Shown here: positions 15,501 to 26,394 of the stretch, one piece after another
How the letters are laid out: every line of letters starts with the position of its first letter
How positions within the stretch are numbered: the stretch's first letter is position 1
Origin: Warburgia ugandensis
Taxonomy: Eukaryota > Streptophyta > Magnoliopsida > Canellales > Canellaceae
Direction: 5' to 3'
Assembly (NCBI GenBank): GCA_035236585.1
Contig: CP141136.1
Span: forward strand, 52,469,136-52,533,135
DNA length: 64,000 bases
The notes under the pieces: model-generated
The model's database searches: none
Seen by the model: only the letters and a program-made list of their open reading frames with translations
Told to the model about the DNA's origin: nothing
Program-made: the position numbers and the translations under genes

Positions 15501-15853
15501 AAAAAAAATGCTGGTGCAACTTGCAGTGAATACAAAATGAAGGGTTGCAGTTTTGGCAGAAAGAGAAGGAAATGATCATGGAGAGTTAGGTGGTAAATTT
15601 GTTCAAGCTGAGATGGTGATGGTGGTAGATTTCAAGTCGATGATCTACGTTTGTTGCTGATTTTCTTTCTCTAACAATTTTGTTTCCAATCAGTCAATTA
15701 CATAAAGATCTCCACTGGGAGTGTCTAGTTTAAGAGATTGGATGGTCAAACTTGTGAAAGAAAATTTGACAGCTCACTCTGATCGTATGATGTATTTAGA
15801 TGTTGGAATTGTTGAGTTAGGATAGGTCTCTATGTCGATAAGTTGATGATAAT
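12547..15853. other. Intergenic or distal SF1 3' region, no gene seen
   Basis: T-rich DNA with many short pyrimidine tracts and AG sites but no coding frame of recognisable family. It may contain distal introns of the SF1 transcript or be plain intergenic DNA. A short direct repeat built on TATGTTCACATGATTT lies near 14985-15030. No RNA gene was recognised. Confidence 0.4.
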
Positions 15854-16038
15854 ATGCCCATTTAATGGGTTGTGTTCAGTTGGTTGGCGTCATGGATTTG
15901 CTCTCCAAAGATCCTAGTTCAAATTCCTCCCCAACATACCCTGATGTGCGTGGCTTGTGGGTGATTGCGCTGTATCTGCAGGCATTAATGCCACCGCTAA
16001 AGAGTAGGGACGCATTGTGATATCAAATAAAGAAAAAG
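15854..16038 (+). mobile_element. Probable tRNA-derived SINE, family not assigned
   Basis: About 185 bp with SINE architecture. The head reads TTGTGTTCAGTTGGTTGGCG (A-box-like), followed some 30 bp later by TAGTTCAAATTCC (B-box-like), a unique body, and an A-rich end (AAATAAAGAAAAAG). Near-matching direct repeats flank it: AAGTTGATGATAAT at 15840-15853 and AAGTTGATGTAAT at 16039-16051, which differ by one base gap. It does not carry the Au landmarks. It could instead be a decayed tRNA pseudogene, but the tail and flanking repeats favour a SINE. Confidence 0.6.
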
Positions 16039-16676
16039 AAGTTGATGTAATCATTATATACCATAGCTATGGTGGCATACAAATTGATGGAATCAAATAG
16101 ACAACTTGCTGTTTGCTACCTGTTGCTAGTCTGATCTTTGGCGGTAGGTGTTGTTAATAGTGAGGATCCAACTGTGGACTTGGCGTACAAAATGGCCACT
16201 TAATTAGATGAGAGGTGAGTAGAAACAGATTAAATAAAGTATAGAGTACCTATGGAGGTATCATTGATTGGATGAACTCAAAAAGACAAAAAGGGATATT
16301 GGCAAGCAGTGAAGGTTGGGATATTAGACAAATTTTGGTACATGGATGTGGCGCGAAAGGTAAACCTGCCTATAAATGTCTTACAAAGACAACCCTGGTG
16401 GCTGAATACTAATCCAACAATTAAAAGCGTGAGAGAAATATGAACGTTTTAGTCCCTATAATCCTCTTAATATATTAAGTTATTCCTAATATCTTCAATT
16501 TCTTTATCATCTTTCCTTACTTCCTTAAAAGGTGGAAGTTAATGTTGTTACTTTTAGTACTTCCCAAGTAAACTAGGTAGAGTTTCTAGTTTGCTTTTGC
16601 TTTTCATACGCCTAAACTCGCTGTCAAACTGTATTTACAATTTTTGTTGTTCTTATGGTTCAAACTTAGTTTGATT

Positions 16677-16790
16677 GGTTTCTTGGAATTGTTGATCAAG
16701 GGATGGAAAACCTCGGTTTCCTAGAATTGTTGATCAATGGATGGAGTACCTTGGTTTCCTAGAATTGTTGATCAAAGTATGGAGCACCTT
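16677..16790 (+). repeat. 38-bp minisatellite, three copies
   Basis: Three adjacent units start at 16677, 16715 and 16753. Each reads close to GGTTTCCTAGAATTGTTGAT followed by CAANGNATGGAGNACCTT. Units 2 and 3 are more alike than unit 1. The open frame starting inside it does not resemble a known protein. Confidence 0.85.
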
Positions 16791-17020
16791 CGAGTTGTAT
16801 GGTTTGAGCTGTTTTACAATTTGCACAATGATATTTTTGCTCTGTTTCTGCATTTTGCACCAGTTCACTTTTCAGGTATGACTAACAGAATGGCATGGAA
16901 GTGCAGTTATTTTGTAGGAGGGGTTGAAATGCTGGAAATGATTTCCAATTTTTGGAATTTCAAAATAGTTTTATATATTTATTTTGAAGCTGTTGGATCC
17001 ATCTTTTACTATAGTAATTT

Positions 17021-17041
17021 CTCTCTCTCTCTCTCTCTCTC
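17021..17041. repeat. Short (CT)n tract
   Basis: About 21 bp of pure CT dinucleotide in intergenic DNA, bounded by AATTT and ATGATTG. It is much shorter than the other GA/CT tracts of the window and has no obvious association. Confidence 0.9.
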
Positions 17042-18267
17042 ATGATTGTGCTGTTGTTATTTCACGTTTCTGCTGTTTGTTGTTATTTTCTCCTGCATTC
17101 CTGGAAGTGCATTCCCTGTACCGATTAACTTCGTAGAGAATTTGATGTCGTATTCCTTGTATTGCGTGAGTCTAGGCCTTTATGATAGATGTGTAAAAGG
17201 GTCGTCCGTTGTTTCTTACCTAGTTTTGTTGCTAATGATCTATGAGTTCTCCAAATGAGATGTATTACCTTCTTGTCTAGTAGTGGTGGATTTCTCTCAT
17301 TAGTTATTTTACTTGATCTCATGCAAAAGAGTTCTTCGAATATTTTTATGGTGCAAGAATTAGTCTCAGTTGCATATGTTCTTCTTATTGAAAACCTCCT
17401 GATGGTTATTTTGCAATAAAGGCTTCTTTAAGCTGTGTGTGGCATGATCTTATGTTGCGTTATTTTCCTCCTGCTGTCTCCCATTGGGCTTGGGGGTGGT
17501 AAGCTTCAAGAACTCTTGGATATTTCTTGATTTTAATGGGTGCTTCAAAATAGAGGCTATGAAATCAAATATGGTAAGGTCCAAAAAAATTCAATGTAGC
17601 TTCTGGTGGGAGAGGTCCAATTGATTAGATCTTTTGTACACCCTAGTCATGAGAGGTCTTGAAGATAATGGTTTAGATAATTTGAATATGTAGTCACTGA
17701 AAAAAATACCCGTGCTGATATTTTTGCTTGAATGTGTCGTTGGGTGTAGAAGAGCCCATCATTTCTTCTTAATGGAGGGTGGTCGGTTCCAACTCCAATG
17801 TGGATCATTGGGATGTAGCAAGCAAATAATTTCATTTTCTCGTCTCCTTAACGTTGATGCGGACCTTGGAAGTTGCTATTTTCTGTTATACAAGTTCCAG
17901 TATCCTTCACGAAACAGACTCGACAGCTCCAACTGGGTAGCTACCTCCCATGAGCAAATCCTTGAACTGTGTTGATGTGACTTGATTAAATGCCAGCCAG
18001 TAGGTTGTACTCTTAGGTAAACTGGGATTAGGGGCGGCAAAATATGACACGACACGATAACACGACACGAACCCGACACGAATTTAGCGGGTTCGGGTTG
18101 AGTCTTATCGTGTTCGTGTCATTTTCGGGTTACCCAAAAATGACACGCCAAAAATCGTGTCGTGTTCGAGTCAATCAATTTGACCCGTCGTGTGGGCTAA
18201 TTTGTTTGACACGCGACCTATTTACTCATCACCTTGACATGATTCTAACCTATGGAATGGTTGAAAA

Positions 18268-18629
18268 TATAGGACGGTTCTTGAGGAACCGTCTTATATT
18301 ACTCATGTAATATAGGACGGTTCCTGAATAACCGTCCTATATTGCTAGTTATATAGGACGGTTCTTCAAGAACCGTCTATGTGAAGTTATATAGGACGGT
18401 TTTTCAAGAACCGTCCTATATTGCGGATTATATAGTGACGGTTCTAGAATAACCGTCCTATATTGCTAGTTATATAGGGCCGGTTCTTCAAGAACCGTCC
18501 TATATTGCAGTTATATAGGACGGTTCCAGAATAACGTCCTATATTGCTAGTTATATGGGGCGGTTCACGAAGAACCGGTCCCTATATTGCTTAGTTATAT
18601 GACGGTTCTTCAAGAACCATCCTATATTA
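18268..18629. repeat. Left subterminal hairpin array of hAT-1
   Basis: Nine short palindromes occur about 40 bp apart. Each reads like ATAGGACGGTTCTTCAAGAA followed by CCGTCCTATATT: one arm AGGACGGTTC and its complement, with 1-6 bases between. Spacers are mostly TGCTAGTTAT-like. Several units carry substitutions in one arm only, so the array is drifting. It is within the element, about 240 bp from the left end. Comparable subterminal repeats bind transposase in other hAT elements; that role here is inference. Confidence 0.9.
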
Positions 18630-18659
18630 CTAAAAATTAGACTAAATGCTAAAAATTAG

Positions 18660-19407
18660 CTAAAAATCATTAATACATAAAGATTCAAGCATGAGTAAGC
18701 TATATATGTGGATAAGAATAGGTATTAACTAATAAATATAAAAAATAACAAAATTTTCCTAATTTTCGTAACTTATTTTTTTTGAAAAATTAAAAAAAAC
18801 TAAATTACAAAAAAAAGAGATGAAAACATTATCACACATGAATACACAACATGGGAAAGCTTCTATATGTGGATAGAAATACTTTTCAATGAAGAAATAT
18901 GAAAAAACAACGACTTTTTTAAAATTTTATAGTGATTTTTCGAAAAAGCATGAGAAACCTAAAAACAAACTCAAATCTAGAGCAAAGAAATATAAAACTC
19001 AAATGGAATGCTTCTCATACACATAGAACTAAAACCCATCAAGATCTATGAAAAATAGTTAACGAAAAACAAAAAAAATAAATGCAGATTATAAAATTTG
19101 TAAATACATACCTTTTTTGCTTAAATCTATGAAAGATCGAAGAGGAATGGTCGTTTTCACCTTCTCAGACTAAAACCCATCAAGATCTATGGAAAATAGT
19201 TAACAAAAAACAAAAAAATTGAAAAAGTCTTGGCTTTTATGTTTTTTATAGAACTGTATACATATTGTAAAATTTGTAAATACATACCTTATTTTGCTTA
19301 GATCTGTGAAACATCGAAGAGGAATGGTCATTTTCACTTTCTCAGTAGTTTGGACTGGAAGATTGGAAATTTGAAATTAGGGTTGATCAAGGTGAAAAAT
19401 GATATAT
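18660..19407 (-). repeat. Shared internal module of hAT-1
   Basis: This block recurs in hAT-2 (54795-55585, same orientation) and in hAT-3 (61196-61790, opposite orientation). Read on the minus strand it starts with TTGATCAACCCTAATTTCAA and TGAGAAAGTGAAAATGACC, then runs GAGGAATGGTC-complement, TTTCACAGATCTAAGC and AAAATAAGGTATGTATTTAC. That resembles a plant 5' leader followed by a GTATGT intron donor. Part of it (about 140-170 bp, around ATCAAGATCTATGGAAAATA) is duplicated in tandem in hAT-1 and hAT-2. It is probably the remnant promoter, leader and first intron of an ancestral element gene or of a captured host gene. Confidence 0.65.
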
Positions 19408-19412
19408 AGAAC

Positions 19413-19570
19413 AATATAGGACGGTTTTTAAATAACCGTCCTATAATATATATAATGAAATATATGATGATTTTTTTATAACCGTCCTATAAATTATATA
19501 GGATGGTTATTTTATTTATTATAAAGTTATAAGACGGTTGTTAACATGTTGTTGCATAACCGTCATATAA
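19413..19570. repeat. Internal hairpins of hAT-1
   Basis: About three further copies of the AGGACGGTT / AACCGTCCT palindrome with longer loops, one with a loop of some 30 bases. They sit directly beside the shared module. hAT-2 has the same group at about 55600-55790, so this placement predates the split of the two copies. Confidence 0.8.
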
Positions 19571-21900
19571 ACTATAAGAGTTATGTATTTAATTAATCTT
19601 AGTTGAGGATGTATTTAGATAAAAATAATTATTAAGTATAGAGTAAAGAAAGAGTTATGTAATTAACTCATCTTAATTTTCTGAAGGATGAGCTTCAAAA
19701 GATAGAGCATATATGTAATTAACTCATCTCAATTGAGTATCAACTTAAAAACAAAGTTATGTAAATAACTCATACTGTCATACTCAATTCAATAGTTGTT
19801 GAGGTTGAGGATGAGTAAAGTAAGTGTTATGTATTTAACTCATCGATCTCGATTGAGGATCAACTTAAAAAAGCAAAGTTATGTAAGTAACTCATACTCA
19901 ATTCAAAAGTTGTTGAGATAAGTAAAGAAAGAGTCATGTAATTAACTCATTAGGTAAGAATGAGAATGAGAATAGAAACAATTATGTAATTAACTTAGTA
20001 GCTTGAGAGTTGAGAATGAGTATAGAAAGAGTTATGTAATTATCTCATTGGTGGATAATGAGTATAGGAAGGGTCCGAAGGGAATAGTTATTAGTTATGT
20101 AATTAACTCATTAGGTGAGGTAAGAATGAGATCGAGAGAATAGGAGTTATGTGTTGAATTAACACAAATGTTGAATGATATTACTAAGGGAGTTACTAAA
20201 TTTTACTCTACATGAATGATGGATCAATGGATTATGGATGAATGAGTTATTCCTAATATATTATCATCAATTGGGAGCTAGAAATGAGAAACAAATATTG
20301 ACTTATATGAGTTGGATACATGATATTCATGAATTTGATTAAAAAGAGATATATTAGATCAATTGGTGATGACATGTGAAATTAACATAAGAAAATAATT
20401 AGCATTTATAATTTTATACAATATTTGACAGTTAGTTAGTCTCTCACTTCACTTGTCCTTGTACAAGTTACAAAACTTGGTTAACTAATTTTGTACTAAG
20501 TGTGACTTGTAAGTTTGTAATTGATAATGTGTAACTAATCTTAAAATGTTTGATAAGAAAATTAGAGACAGTGTATAGATGTAGCTAAGTCTTAGGTTAT
20601 AACTTATAGTTATAGCAAACAACCGACCAGGGCAGGGGCTTTTGCTTAAGACTTCTAATTCAATTGGATAATTGGATTGAGCTTACTTACTTACATAAAA
20701 AGACAAAACAATTGCCTTGAGAATTGTATATAAAGAGTTATGTAATTATCTCATTGGTGGATAATGAGTATATGAAGGGAATAGTTATTAGCTATGTAAT
20801 TAATTCATTATTTGAGGTGAGAATGAGATCAGAGAATATGAGTTATGTATTGAATTAACATAAAAGCTTATCAAGAGAGAATTAGAAGGATATTGATATG
20901 ATAACTTTGGTGAAACTAAAATTAATTATGGATTGTGGCCTATACTCTATAGTGAAAATTGACAAGAAGTGGCATTGATGGTAAAATGAATAATAATTAT
21001 GAGAGAAAAAACACATGTTAAATGATATTACTAAGGGAGTTACTAAATTTTACACTGCATGAATGATGGATCATGGATGAATGAGTTATTCCTAATCTAT
21101 TATCATCAATTAGGAGTTAGAAAAGAGAAACAAATATTGAGTTATATAAGTTAGATACATGATATTCATGAATTTGATGAAAAAGAGATATATTAGATCA
21201 ATTGGTGATGACATGTGAAATTAACATAAGAAAATCATTAGTATTTATAAATTTATACAATATATGATAGTTAGTTAGTCTCTCACTTCACTTGTACTTG
21301 TACAAGTTACAAAACTTGGTTAACTAATTTTGTACTAAGTGTAACTTGTAAGTTTGTAACTGACAATGTGTAGCTAATCTTAAAATGTTTGATAAGAAAA
21401 TTAGAGACAGTGTGTACGTTAGCTAAGTCTTAGGTTATAACTTATAGTTATAGGCTTATAGCAAACAACCACCAGCTAGGCTAGGTGCTTTAGCTTAGCT
21501 TTAGCATAAGACTTCAAATTTAATTGGATAATTGGATATGGGAATTAGGCTTCTTACATACAAAAGACAAAACAATTGTCTTAGACTAGATTGACTTTGT
21601 AGACAGATAATTATTAATTAGTTAAACCTTTATGTTTCGGTTTTCATTTTGTTTCCTGCCACTACAAGGGGGGCCCACACGTCGGATCTAACATTAAGGA
21701 CTCAAAATATTTGACAAATGATTGAAGTGTAAGTTTCATTAACTCTAGTTGCCACTTGCCAGTTTGGAATTGGAGGAAAGAAAACTATATGTCCCTGTCA
21801 GGCAGGCCGGCGCCAAGGCTAGGCCGTTTGCCGACATAGGCAGACTGGTCACTGGAAGTCTGGCACATCACAGTCACGCTCATAGATTGGTAAAGTACTA
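19571..21900. repeat. AT-rich body of hAT-1 with GTTATGTAATTAACTCAT motifs and a large duplication
   Basis: The body repeats a motif close to AGTTATGTAATTAACTCAT about a dozen times at irregular 40-90-bp spacing. A larger tandem duplication is also present: the stretch at about 20030-20715 recurs at about 20730-21590. The first copy lacks roughly 150 bp (around AAAGCTTATCAAGAGAGAAT) that the second copy and hAT-2 both keep. hAT-2 has a single copy, so the duplication arose in hAT-1 or its close ancestor. No coding frame was found. Confidence 0.75.
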
Positions 21901-21924
21901 ATAAACCATATCCATATGTGTAAA

Positions 21925-22340
21925 AATAGGACGGTTAGTCGTTAACCGTCATATAAAACATAGCATATAGGACGGTTATGACATAACCGTCCTATAAAAC
22001 ATGACATATAGGACGGTTATTTCACAACCGTCCTATAAAACCCATAACATATAGGACGGTTCTGATTTAACCGTCCTATAAAACATAGCATATAGGACGG
22101 TTATTTCACAACCGTCCTATAAAACCCATAACATATAGGACGTTACTGATATAACCGTCCCTATAAAAACATAACATATAGGACGGTTATTTCACAACCG
22201 TCCTATAAAACTCATAACATATGGGACGGTTACGATATAACCGTCCTATAAAAGTTAAAACATAACATATAGGACGGTTATTTCACAACCGTCCTATAAA
22301 ACCCATAACATATAGGACGGTTCTGATTTAACCGTCCTAT
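21925..22340. repeat. Right subterminal hairpin array of hAT-1
   Basis: Ten palindromes occur about 36-40 bp apart, of the form ATAGGACGGTTATTTCACAA followed by CCGTCCTATAAAAC. Five-base to eight-base loops alternate between a TATTTCAC type and a TCTGATTT or TACGATAT type, which gives a higher-order repeat of about 75 bp and points to recent expansion by pairs. The spacer (AAACCCATAACAT) differs from that of the left array. Confidence 0.9.
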
Positions 22341-24983
22341 GTTTTGTGGTTGGTTTGGCTCCATTCACTTGGGAGCAGTTTTTTTACTAAGTCGTAATAG
22401 GAAAATCGAGTCGTTTCATATCGTGCCGTATATCCAACACAACTCAGTCAATTAATCGTGTTACACAGGTCGTGTCGTGTTATTTTTTTAAGAATCGGGT
22501 CGTGTACGAGTCATAGGTTTTTGACACGACTATTAATCGTGCCGTGTTCGTGTTGACCCATAACTCTAATCGTGTCGTGTTCGTGTCGCCACAAACACGA
22601 CCCGCCAACCCGAATTGCCACCCCTAACTGGGATTGGGATTAGACTAGGCCAGGTTGATGTATGATCCCATCTGTGTAATGCTTTTTGTGTTCAGCCTCA
22701 GCTGAAGGGCATCTAAAAGCACTATAAGCTATTTCCTTGGCAGGCTATGATCATGGTCCCCGAGTGGGCAAGTAAATTAGCAAGTGCAATTGTATTAACT
22801 GCAGGTTGCTTATCTTGACCTAGGGTGCTGCAGAATTGGTTGGAACACGCCTCAGACAACTCCCTTCAGATAGTGTCTAGGCTGGGCATGTATTTTCTCT
22901 GCTGTTGGGGAGTCGTCTACTTACGTAGTCTACTCTTGTTAGCCGCTGACTGAAAGGCGGTAAGACGCTGCCGGTGATCCTTTTTGAGTATTTGTGATGA
23001 CTTTTTTCCAATGTATTTGTCTTAACGTGGGAGGCTGGTCAATGCCTCAAGCCTCCAAGATGATGCTTGGGGCTACATGACGAGGTCGTCTACTACCCTG
23101 CATCAGCTGTCACAATGCGTTGTCTAGATGGTTTAGTATGATCCTTTTAGTACTAACTTGGGAAAATCAACTTGTGCTGCTGTTGCCGAGAATCCATTGC
23201 AACCATGTACAGGTCCCATGTGGTAGTGAAATAACGTGCCTTTGAACTGACTTTTTGGCCATCCAACTGGGAAGAATCTTGTTCTCGAGTCTGTTATCTT
23301 CTTGATTTTTCTTTGTCCACCCTACTGGGGAGAGTCCTGATCTCGAGGCAATAATCTTCTAGTACTATGTTTAGAAAGCGGGAGGAAAATATCTAACTTG
23401 ACTCCATTAGAATGTTTATTTTTTTGCCAGTATCTATCACCATGGCCTAGTTTGCAGGGTTCTTCTAGATTTCATGGAAGTATTTTCATAGACAATCACA
23501 ACAGATAGCTGTTATCTGGGGTTCATTTTGGTGGAGGACGTAGCACTGTCCTGGTTTGGTGCTTCCACCGTCTTTGAAATACCGAAGAGATTGATTAAGA
23601 TCAGTGAAACTAGAGGAAACTCAGAATCGTCAACATGCCCATGTATCTTTCCATGGATGTTCAGATATGACTAATATTAGCAGGTGGTGCGGGTGGCTAT
23701 TTTCGGCCGAGTTGTTGTCCGTCGAGTTGGGTTAAAGTCGGACTCTGTCAGAAGCATTGGTTTCGATTTATTTACAGATTACACCGTCGGTTCTATATTA
23801 AATTAGTATATTTGGGCCAAGTGTGGTGCTGTCTCATGATAGTCATTTTCATGTGTGGCATGATGTATTTGCACTTTATCATGGAGCGACTCGGCGGACA
23901 CTTGTTATCGTGCTGTACCCTGGTTTCCTAAATCTTGGCTTGTGCATTGCTTGGTAGGATTTAGTTAATGGCTTAGACAATGATTTACTTGTGTTAAAGT
24001 TTCTATTTACAAAATTTGACAGATTTCCGATAATTTGTTGAGCCAAGAAACATTTGAGCTCTTACGTACTTGCGGTGCTTGGTTATATGTAGGTCAACCA
24101 ACTATAGAATACAGTTGATATATTACAGATTAGATCCATTTTCTGTAGGTAGTTGATGGGAGATTCTAGTTGCTAGAATCCTTAGAAGGGTAAACTCTCG
24201 TATAGGCTGTTAATGGGCGGGATACCGATTGCATCGACTCGTGTCATGGCCATGCTCCATGTAATTATGTCTGAGTCCTATTTGGATAATCCTCTAGATG
24301 TTAATTTTGATGTGTTGATAGATATTATTTTGGATTCGAATTATCTTGGATCTAATTATAAGATTAAACTATTCACTATAATTATTACAGATATATGAGC
24401 AGCTTTTGATTTGAAATATTAATGCAAATATGTTTTAAGCATGTTTTTACACATGAACTAGATTTATTCTAAATGATCATATAAAATTTAAATATATTTA
24501 CTAAATGGGAATGTTAAAGATTTTTTAAGGATTTTATATTTAGGTAAGGGTGTTTAGAGGCGTAGTAGAAGAAAATTAAAAAGATCTTTGTTTAGTCCCT
24601 ATAGAATGCTGTCAAAAAAATCTGCGGTAATGATAATTAAACATAGGTGCTTTAAACAGAAAATCAGACTGTACTATCCAATGGGCATTATAAAATTGTC
24701 TTGGTCCAGTCCACTCAATTTTTAAATCCTGAAAATAGAGTCCCATTATAATACATCAGTTTAAATGTCTTTGATCTGTCTATTCAAATTTTAGATCCTG
24801 AAAATGGAACCCAAATATAATACATCAGGTTTTTTATATGCTTATGTCCCGTCTAATTCTCTTTGTACGGTGATCGTTCATTGAATGTTACTTTCTCTCT
24901 CTCCCTCTTATCTCCAGCGGGTATCTTTTGCAAACATAACTGTTAGTGGGCTAATGCTTGTGAATCAAGCAATACCCAATATC

Positions 24984-25155
24984 GGGCCATGACATAACTG
25001 GTGTATGACCCAGTAATCCATTGCATGACCATGGCGTCGCCGGTGTATGACCCAGTAATCCATTGAATGACCATGGCGTCGCCGGTGTAAGACCCAGTAA
25101 TCCATTGAATGGCCATAACATTGCTGGTGTATGACCAGTAATCCCTTGAACGATC
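24984..25155 (+). repeat. 42-bp minisatellite, nearly four copies
   Basis: Units begin at 25001, 25043, 25085 and 25127 with GTGTATGACCCAGTAATCCA, followed by TTGAATGACCATGGCGTCGCCG. A partial unit precedes 25001. The first two full units are nearly identical, the third has several changes, and the fourth is truncated. It has no recognised coding role. Confidence 0.9.
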
Positions 25156-26311
25156 CTATACGACTCTTGTTTTAAGACAGTTCCACTATTTCTTGCTTGT
25201 CAAAAAGAGTGGTTTGGACCGTCTAATGAATGAGATTCCTGCGTCAGAGGAGCTGTTGAGCAAACGAGTACATTTTGGATTACGGTTAATGTTAGAAAAG
25301 CAGTTTGAATGGTCCTTATAAACCACAAGAAATTTCAAACTTTGCGATGGTAGAGTTAGGGGAAAGAAGAACGAGAAAGTGATCGTGGTGGTAATGTTCT
25401 AGGAGAGGGTAAAAAAAGAGACCTTTTGATTTCTTCCCCGAATAATTCAGAGGTTCTTATGTAATCCCAATTATGGATGGGTTTATCAGATTCGATATAA
25501 ACTTATGAAATCAAACTCAAACTTGAAATAGTTTTGAAATTCTCATATGCGTATCTTCAGTTCTAACAAGAAAAGCAAATTAAAAGATTAAATATATACT
25601 GATAGATTATATCCCAATTCTTTTTTCAGAAGGGAAAAGAAGGTTTGAACCCATTTGCGCTTGAGAATCTTGCTGCTGGTAGAAAAACGTTCTGGTATAA
25701 CTTTTCCCGCGTAGGATGAATAAGAAAGTGATCATAAGCAATTGAGTAACGTGTTAAAATGCAGGCATTTTTCTAGTACATATATATTGAAGGCAATGAA
25801 TTAGATTTTTCTGCCTTGATAGTTGTTTTTCTCATTTGATTATGATCATGGATTTATTTATTGCATGCATCAATATTGTATATGTGTATAAATATTGTCT
25901 GTATACATGTATAAAAAATTTTCTATGTGTTTATATACAATATGCAAGAGGCGTTACTCAACCTTGTTTAATGAAAATCATTTATTATATTTGTTCTTTG
26001 ATTAAAGGACGAGAAAATCATTCCATAAAAGAATTAAAGCACGTTGTTGCTATTTTGTAGGGTGATATGTTGGAAAGAGACAAACTTTAGAAGAACTTGT
26101 GTTGTTAAGGTTACATGGTTTGGGTGGCGCCTCATTGGAAATGATTGATTTTTTCAAGGGAGTTTTTGTCATTTTTGTTGATCCATTTTGAAATTTTGGA
26201 TTTATGCTTATGGACAACTTTTGAAACATTGAATAAATATATGGTGCTCTTTGCAAGAGATCTACAAATTTTTATTTTTCTAGGAATGTACTCATATGTG
26301 AGCACATGCTT

Positions 26312-26314
<3 letters not shown>

Positions 26315-26392
<78 letters not shown>
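26315..26392. repeat. (CT)39 microsatellite
   Basis: A 78-bp uninterrupted CT tract just upstream of the first readable piece of copia H. It is the fourth-longest simple motif run in the window and inflates an open frame with a Ser-Leu run that is not a gene. Confidence 0.98.

Positions 26393-26394
<2 letters not shown>

Larger units (their letters stand above)
16052..18020. other. Intergenic DNA, no gene seen
   Basis: No supported gene. It holds a three-copy 38-bp minisatellite and a short CT tract (both listed), and otherwise T-rich unassigned DNA up to the hAT target site at 18021. Confidence 0.45.
18029..22626. mobile_element. hAT-1: non-autonomous hAT element with hairpin arrays
   Basis: A complete 4,598-bp DNA transposon. 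Inverted ends are TAGGGGCGGCAA at the left and the complement of TAGGGGTGGCAA at the right, differing at one of 12 positions. Perfect 8-bp target duplications ACTGGGAT lie at 18021-18028 and 22627-22634, which is diagnostic of the hAT superfamily. Inside the ends come CGTGTCGTGT-rich arms, hairpin arrays (18268-18629 and 21925-22340, with a few more at 19413-19570), a conserved module (18660-19407), and AT-rich DNA with repeated GTTATGTAATTAACTCAT-like motifs. No transposase frame is present, so it would depend on an autonomous relative. The copy at 54370 is its sister. Confidence 0.92.

Noticed and set aside
21655-21675. CACTACAAG motif, seen again near 57347, like the end of a CACTA transposon
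   Set aside because: No matching CTTGTAGTG end and no 3-bp target duplication was found. Both copies lie at the same place in the two hAT elements, so this is shared hAT sequence.
18268-22340. Regularly spaced repeats resembling a CRISPR array
   Set aside because: The units are palindromes with conserved spacers inside a plant hAT element with inverted ends and 8-bp target duplications. There are no unique spacers and no cas genes.
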